Shown here: one piece after another, positions 59,966 through 64,000 of the stretch | How positions within the stretch are numbered: the stretch's first letter is position 1 | Layout: every line of letters starts with the position of its first letter | Source of the DNA: PALSA-1353 sp050014015 | GTDB taxonomy: Bacteria; Planctomycetota; Phycisphaerae; Tepidisphaerales; Tepidisphaeraceae | DNA length: 64,000 nucleotides | Assembly: GCA_050014015.1 (NCBI GenBank) | Contig: JBEKEC010000021.1 | Location: 11,237-75,236 of the forward strand | Reading direction: 5' to 3' | The notes under the pieces: model-generated | What the model saw: the letters and a program-made list of their open reading frames with translations, nothing else | What the model was told of the DNA's origin: nothing | Database searches by the model: none | Translations under genes and position numbers: made by a program

Positions 59966-60646
59966 ATGCCGCTTCAGCCCGATTATCTCGGTCACGATAC
60001 CGAATATCGCCGCCGGCGCGCACAAGGCCGAAATGGTTGGAGCGACGAAATAGGCCTCCGGCAGGCGATCGCCTCTATCGACTCGTTCCTTGCCGACCTG
60101 GCTCTCCCCGCGGCCCCAACGTTGATCGAGTTCGGCTGCGGCGCAGGGGACCTCTCGCTTCACTTGGCCGCACGCGGCTTCCACATTACCGGCTTCGATA
60201 TCGCGCCCTTTGCGATTGAATGGGCCCGCGAAAAGGCATCACGGCAATCTGTCACCGGATCCTTCCTCATCGCCGATCTGACGTGCGATCTCGATCCCTT
60301 GCCGCCTCCCGCAGATGTTGTTCTCGATGGTCTGTGCCTTGATTGCATCATCGGGCCGGACCGCGAGACTTTTTTCCGCAACGTATGGCGCTGCCTCAAA
60401 CCCAACGGGGTCTTTCTCGTCAACACAATGTGCGGGAACCCACATCCACCCAACGACCGCGACTTTGACCCAATCTCCCGCTGTATAGTCACCCGCGGCA
60501 TCGCACGGCGCTATTTCGGCACCGCCGAAAGCATCGTGCAGGAAATGATCCAAGCGGGCTTTCGCGTGGATCGACATCAAGTGATCCACGCTCAATACCC
60601 GGGTGACGAAGATGCGCTGCTTATCAACGCCTGCTTACGCGCCTGA
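59966..60646 (+). CDS. Class I SAM-dependent methyltransferase
   Basis: 226 aa from the ATG at 59966; an ATG at 59873 would add residues without family features. Motif I is LIEFGCGAGDLSLHLAARG near residue 55 and the acidic motif II is ITGFDIAPFAIEWA. VVLDGLCLDCIIG and RCLKPNGVFLVNTM supply motifs IV and V. The substrate is not shown. It is like the methyltransferases that act on small molecules or tellurite/thiol compounds. It sits alone between the divergent argB and the tRNA-Met. Confidence 0.85.
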   Translation: MPLQPDYLGHDTEYRRRRAQGRNGWSDEIGLRQAIASIDSFLADLALPAAPTLIEFGCGAGDLSLHLAARGFHITGFDIAPFAIEWAREKASRQSVTGSFLIADLTCDLDPLPPPADVVLDGLCLDCIIGPDRETFFRNVWRCLKPNGVFLVNTMCGNPHPPNDRDFDPISRCIVTRGIARRYFGTAESIVQEMIQAGFRVDRHQVIHAQYPGDEDALLINACLRA

Positions 60647-60711
60647 TCTCCAAACGCGCCTCCGGACCGTTTTACTTTTTCACGCGATCTCCCCATACTT
60701 ACTCAAATCTC

Positions 60712-60784
60712 GGGAGCATAGCTCAGCGGTTAGAGCAGGGGTCTCATAAACCCTTGGTCCCAGGTTCGAATCCTGGTGCTCCCA
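60712..60784 (+). tRNA. tRNA-Met (CAT), elongator or Ile2 type
   Basis: 73 nt. Acceptor GGGAGCA pairs with TGCTCCC, anticodon loop CTCATAA carries CAT, and the T-arm is CCAGG-TTCGAAT-CCTGG; discriminator A, no encoded CCA. G1-C72 pairing excludes the initiator tRNA. It may be elongator Met or a lysidine-modified Ile tRNA. The antisense end of the integrase gene runs into its 3' half. Confidence 0.95.
60744..60784. other. Attachment site: 3' half of tRNA-Met shared with integrase 3' end
   Basis: The integrase gene on the minus strand ends inside the tRNA (60744-60784), so its last residues, GAPGFEPGTKGL, are encoded by the antisense of the T-arm and acceptor. This 'APGFEPGT' ending is the hallmark of tRNA 3'-end translation. 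Integration into a tRNA gene through its 3' end is the likely mode, with the second copy of the attachment site beyond the window. Confidence 0.7.
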
Positions 60785-62054
60785 CTAATGTAGTTTCGCA
60801 TGTACTCGCGTCCTGTGGCATCTCGTCGTTAGCGGTCGCGGATTCTGGAGTTAGAGTTTTATCGTCACGAGTCAATGCGACACGCTGCGAGCCAAAACCT
60901 GCGGGTGCTGCACCGGATTCTGCACCGCCTGCCTTCCCTTCCCCGCCCGCGGCCCTGGCAAAATGCTCGTCGGTGAGTTGGAGATAGTGATCCCTGGCGA
61001 CCACCTCGCTGTTGCCCATCCAAGCGCAAACAATGTGAGCCGGCCACGTCTCGGTCAGTTCCGTCTGCCGTGAGGATCGAAGATTCTGGAACAACTTGGG
61101 CCACGGCTCGATGCCGGCCTTGGCGAGAATTCGGAGAAATTGCGTGCGAATGTTCACGGCGGGATCGCGATAGCGCGTGATGACGTAGACGGCACCATCT
61201 TCCGCCTGCTCGAACGCCTGCAGCAAATACGCTTTCAATTCCGGATACAGCGGAATCAGCCGCGATTCCTTGCCGACGTGGTGTTCCGTCTTGCTCGCTC
61301 GCACCAGCACCTTCGCCTGATCCCAGTAAACGTCCGTCCACTTCAACGCCAAAACTTCACTGGGCACGCGAACCCCGCCATACCGGGCCAACGCAATGAT
61401 GAGCTTCCACTCGATGTCCGGAGCGTGCTCGATCGCCTTATCAATGACCGCTCGGCCGATGAATCGCTGTCGCTGTGGATTTCTCTGCGAACCCGCCTTG
61501 ACCGCGACAAATGGACTCTTGGCGAGCAATTCACGGTCCATGGCATCTTTGAAGAATTGCCGGGACATGATCACGATCTTCGCCACGTATGCCGCGGAAT
61601 GTTTCGCTGCCAGATGGCGTTTGAAATCCATGGCCTCCGCGGCAGTGATTTCATCGACAGGCTTGTTCTCCCCAAAGAAGCCGACGAGCTTTCCCCTCCC
61701 CTGGTTGAGCATTTTGATCGACCAGGGCTTCAAGTCCGCCTTGCGACGCTGGATATACGCGGTGGTCATGCCGCCGATCGTGAGAGTCGGCTGATTGCAA
61801 GTCTCGCGATGGGCTGTCAGGCCGCATCGGGCAATTCGTTCGTGAAGCTCATCGCCGATGGTGCCAAGCCAGTTTGCCGTGTCCATGTGCAGGGGCATAC
61901 CGGTCCGCTTCGATTCGGCCAATCGTTCAATGTGGAGCCTTACACCCTCGGCTGAACGCTGGTCGCATTTGCCCAAACGAATTGTTCGGCGTTTTTCGTC
62001 TTCGCCGACAAACTGAATTGAACGTCGGCCCCTTTCATTGTTGATGCTGGCCAT
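60744..62054 (-). CDS. int: Tyrosine recombinase (integrase)
   Basis: 436 aa. An N-terminal SAM-like core-binding domain (~90-190) precedes the catalytic part. Catalytic residues that can be seen are R229 in GGVRVPSEVL, a Lys near 255, R326 in QNLRSSRQTEL and Y357 in RDHYLQL. The usual His of the H-x-x-R box is Asn/Gln (FQNLRSSR) and the second His is Asn (WMGNSEV), substitutions I associate with planctomycete phage integrases. The C-terminal ~70 residues are an Ala/Gly-rich tail whose last 12 residues come from the antisense tRNA-Met, so the stop codon lies inside the tRNA. The excisionase gene is three nt upstream. Confidence 0.9.
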   Translation of the reverse strand: MASINNERGRRSIQFVGEDEKRRTIRLGKCDQRSAEGVRLHIERLAESKRTGMPLHMDTANWLGTIGDELHERIARCGLTAHRETCNQPTLTIGGMTTAYIQRRKADLKPWSIKMLNQGRGKLVGFFGENKPVDEITAAEAMDFKRHLAAKHSAAYVAKIVIMSRQFFKDAMDRELLAKSPFVAVKAGSQRNPQRQRFIGRAVIDKAIEHAPDIEWKLIIALARYGGVRVPSEVLALKWTDVYWDQAKVLVRASKTEHHVGKESRLIPLYPELKAYLLQAFEQAEDGAVYVITRYRDPAVNIRTQFLRILAKAGIEPWPKLFQNLRSSRQTELTETWPAHIVCAWMGNSEVVARDHYLQLTDEHFARAAGGEGKAGGAESGAAPAGFGSQRVALTRDDKTLTPESATANDEMPQDASTCETTLVGAPGFEPGTKGL

Positions 62055-62057
62055 GGG

Positions 62058-62264
62058 TCAAACTCCTTGTCCTACCTGCTTTCGTGTCCATTCTTCGAGG
62101 TCAACAACTCGATATCGAACACACCTGCCAATTTTGATAGAAGGCATAGCATGGTCTTTGGTCAACTGCCACAGCGTTCGCGGGCTAATCGCCAAACGCC
62201 GTGCGGCTTCGCGAGCATCCACCAGGATGACCGCGGCCGGAATGGTATTCAACTTCCCATTCAT
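62058..62264 (-). CDS. Excisionase-like helix-turn-helix protein
   Basis: 68 aa. The MerR-like winged helix of the excisionase (HTH_17) family reads VDAREAARRLAISPRTLWQLTKD and KIGRCVRYRVVDLEEWTRK. It probably binds the attachment site and steers the integrase toward excision. It ends three nt before the integrase start on the same strand. AT-rich sequence of about 50 nt separates it from the ImmA-like gene. Confidence 0.86.
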   Translation of the reverse strand: MNGKLNTIPAAVILVDAREAARRLAISPRTLWQLTKDHAMPSIKIGRCVRYRVVDLEEWTRKQVGQGV

Positions 62265-62312
62265 ACCGTTTCTCCATGTTAGCTACGCTGCGAACATAAA
62301 GACCAAAAAAAA

Positions 62313-62990
62313 TTAACTCTGTTTCGTCAACAACGCTTGCACCTGACCCACCGGAATGAACGGTGTTCCATTGGGCAGGACGAGCTCCCGGAATCGAAAC
62401 ACGGCTGCCGACAACGACACGCTGAACTTCCGCGTTACGGCCGGCAGGATGATCCGCTTCCACACCGTCTGCGTTTCCGTTGCGCTTTCCATTAGGGCCA
62501 CCGTCAGCCGGCCTGGATCAATCCGGCGTTCGGTACAGATATTGAAGAACTCCTGCATCACCAGCGTCGCCGGCATCAGGAACGCGGCGCCAAAGCGATC
62601 CGCCTCATGTTCAACATCCCCGCGGGTGCCGGGCTCAACGTCTGCATCCCTAAACGCCCGGTTCAAATGCCCGTGAAGGATGAAATGCCCAAGTTCGTGG
62701 GCACAGGTGAAGCGGTAACGTCCCTCGTTCGACAAAAGGGTTTCGCTGATGAGGATTTCACCCTTGCTGATGAAGGCTGCGCCCAAAACATCTTTGCCCA
62801 AGTGCGACAGGTCGCTTACGCCAAATCGTATGCCCAGCGGTCCCTCGATCCATTGCTCGACAGGAACCGGGATCGGAAGGTCCTTTAGTCCGAGCTTCTC
62901 CATGCACCGCCGCAGGCACGCCTGGGCACTGGCCTCGATATCGAGGGCGGTCAAGGGTGGTCGCGGGATTGCCAGCGGTTGAGTGCTCAT
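62313..62990 (-). CDS. ImmA/IrrE-family metalloprotease
   Basis: 225 aa from the ATG at 62990, overlapping the XRE gene stop by ATGA. The zinc motif HELGHFIL stands near residue 96, with the third ligand in EHEADRFGAAFLMP near 130. ImmA-type proteases cleave the repressor encoded next to them after DNA damage or quorum signals, thereby derepressing the element. Together with the XRE gene it makes a switch. The N-terminal ~20 residues are Pro/Ala-rich. Confidence 0.92.
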   Translation of the reverse strand: MSTQPLAIPRPPLTALDIEASAQACLRRCMEKLGLKDLPIPVPVEQWIEGPLGIRFGVSDLSHLGKDVLGAAFISKGEILISETLLSNEGRYRFTCAHELGHFILHGHLNRAFRDADVEPGTRGDVEHEADRFGAAFLMPATLVMQEFFNICTERRIDPGRLTVALMESATETQTVWKRIILPAVTRKFSVSLSAAVFRFRELVLPNGTPFIPVGQVQALLTKQS

Positions 62991-63382
62991 GCCTGCTTTC
63001 TCCTCGTGTTCTTTCCGCCTGCCATCCCTTTGGCCTGGTGAATCAGTCGATCCCATTGGTCGGAGCTTAGGTTTCGAGCCGTCCGCAAAAACTCCGGAAC
63101 CTTCTCGGCGGTGGTGGCATCCTGGCTGGCCACTTCCTTCACAATGGCCTCCGGGCGACTCCAACCGGCGCGAAGCTCGGCGATGGGAATCCGATACAAC
63201 TCCGCAATTTTCAGCATCAGTTCTTCGGATGGCGTCCGGCGTCCCTTCTCAATGTCGGTCAAGTGGGGCGGAGCGATGCCCAGTTCTCTCGCCATTTCCC
63301 TGAGTCCCTTGCCAAGTTTGCTCACCCGCTGCTGGCGAAGCTGCTCGCCTATCGGCTGCGGATGTTGTGGGGTGTTTGCCAA
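62987..63382 (-). CDS. XRE-family repressor (ImmR-like)
   Basis: 131 aa. Residues ~10-70 are a Cro/CI-type helix-turn-helix: GLREMARELGIAPPHLTDIEKGRRTPSEELMLKIAELYR. The C-terminal part (QDATTAEKVPEFLRTARNLSSDQWDRL) is helical and may take part in cleavage by the ImmA-like partner. It heads a two-gene minus-strand transcript. It likely represses the integrase and transfer genes, and its own promoter lies in 63383-63568, where I see no gene. Confidence 0.92.
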   Translation of the reverse strand: MANTPQHPQPIGEQLRQQRVSKLGKGLREMARELGIAPPHLTDIEKGRRTPSEELMLKIAELYRIPIAELRAGWSRPEAIVKEVASQDATTAEKVPEFLRTARNLSSDQWDRLIHQAKGMAGGKNTRRKQA

Positions 63383-63568
63383 TGGCGCCTCGTGTTGTTC
63401 TAACGTATGCTAACACTCGCGAATTCAAAAGGCAAGTGGACTTGCGGATTATTCTTCCGGATGAAGTAACCGTCTTGGGTCGGAGGCGGGCAATGCGCAG
63501 GAGGGGCCGGGCACGTTTGAAAATGTAACGCGCTCGGCCCCTTCCGTATGGTCAACGGTGAAGGACGG

Positions 63569-64000
63569 TTATTTGCCGATGATCGTTCGGCGCATTTCGT
63601 CCGACACGTACGAAGGCAGTGAAACGTTCAGGCCCGCGGCCCGCTGAGGCGACAACCTCTCCTCAATGGCCTTGTCGCGGTACTCCATTTCGATCCTGGC
63701 GTCGATGCGATCCAGCATCTCCCACTGGAGCATTGCCTTGGCAATGGCGTCCTGCGTCGACCAGACAAGAAGCGAGAACAGCAGCGCAATGGAGTAGAGG
63801 AGCAAGCCCATCCACCCCGTAAGAACGATCAGGGCGATCTGTATCACCCATTGAACCTTTTCGTAAAGCAGCGGAACACGAGGCAGGCCAAGGCACCGTG
63901 AATGCCAAAGGGCCGGCGGACTGCTTTGGTATCGCTGGCGAATTTTCCAGAAGTGCAGGCCCGTGCAAGCGGCGAAGCACACAATCCACCCGATGCCGAT
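63569..64000 (-). CDS. Hypothetical membrane protein (5' truncated by window edge)
   Basis: The frame is open to the end of the window, where it reads IGIGWIVCFAACTG, the start or middle of a first transmembrane helix; a GTG at 63982 is a possible but weak start. A second hydrophobic stretch (WVIQIALIVLTGWMGLLLYSIALLFSLLVW, in two helices) lies about 45 residues further. The C-terminus is charged and helical (LDRIDARIEMEYRDKAIEERL). No family is recognised. It precedes the repressor on the element and could be an immunity or transfer protein. Confidence 0.6.
   Translation of the reverse strand: MGIGWIVCFAACTGLHFWKIRQRYQSSPPALWHSRCLGLPRVPLLYEKVQWVIQIALIVLTGWMGLLLYSIALLFSLLVWSTQDAIAKAMLQWEMLDRIDARIEMEYRDKAIEERLSPQRAAGLNVSLPSYVSDEMRRTIIGK

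Larger units (their letters stand above)
60744..64000. mobile_element. Left end of an integrative element at tRNA-Met
   Basis: The genes from 60744 onward are integrase, excisionase, ImmA-like protease, XRE repressor and a membrane protein, all on the minus strand. This is the regulatory and recombination module of integrative elements such as ICEBs1. It abuts a tRNA gene whose 3' end overlaps the integrase. The element runs past the window, so type (phage, ICE or island) and right end cannot be read. Confidence 0.75.

Overview
The window looks like a chromosome segment of a planctomycete, most likely class Phycisphaerae (Tepidisphaerales-like). This is an inference from several lineage habits: two PEP-CTERM sorting tails of the 'VPEP...ARRRR' type (1-385 and the C-terminus of 28326-33950), a giant autotransporter-type beta-repeat protein ending in a dockerin-like pair of EF-hands, a pseudopilin with an H-X-DG tail, two TPR-GT41 (SPINDLY/OGT-like) proteins, many polysaccharide-degrading enzymes, GC-rich codon use and a tyrosine recombinase of the planctomycete type.

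Layout. 0-8.6 kb: tail of a PEP-CTERM protein, a TPR-GT41 protein, and a pectin-type locus. In the locus a XylR/AraC regulator heads two signal-bearing GH28 genes on the minus strand, and a third GH28 without signal peptide diverges from it. 8.6-11.2 kb: alpha-glucan phosphorylase. 11.3-15.1 kb: a YqhC-like AraC regulator diverging from a cupin / zinc alcohol dehydrogenase / aldo-keto reductase operon, followed by a 42-nt 3' fragment of a tRNA-Pro gene. 15.3-19.3 kb: decayed discoidin tail, GT2, NfeD-type protease, MntA/HepT toxin-antitoxin pair and a small conserved protein. 19.3-28.1 kb: housekeeping genes (trpD, galK, TraB-like, tmk, holB, second TPR-GT41, mutY, DUF4926-like).

28.3-39.0 kb: surface and carbohydrate block with the 1874-aa beta-repeat protein, a pseudopilin, a six-hairpin glycosidase-like protein and a PL1-type pectate lyase. 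A decayed copy of the lyase C-terminus lies at 35415-35560. 39.3 kb: tRNA-Tyr. 39.4-49.5 kb: a nine-gene minus-strand operon for a membrane-bound group 4 [NiFe] hydrogenase joined to a flavin/Fe-S (sulfhydrogenase beta/gamma-like) module and a formate-dehydrogenase-like molybdoprotein. The catalytic Sec/Cys-His motif of that molybdoprotein is altered.

50.0-57.4 kb: two exported proteins and a MacAB/Lol-type ABC exporter operon (membrane-fusion protein, permease, ATPase). The operon is interrupted by an oppositely oriented two-gene cassette, a DUF3696-type AAA ATPase plus a PIN-like protein, which is a candidate defence system. A bifunctional-nuclease-family protein follows. 57.4-60.6 kb: arginine genes argF and argB amid long hairpin repeats, then a methyltransferase. 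60.7-64.0 kb: tRNA-Met(CAT) carrying the end of an integrative element. The integrase reading frame runs into the tRNA, followed by excisionase, ImmA-like protease, XRE repressor and a truncated membrane protein, and the element continues past the window.

The intergenic spaces carry at least six long hairpin repeats, four of them in 56.7-58.9 kb.
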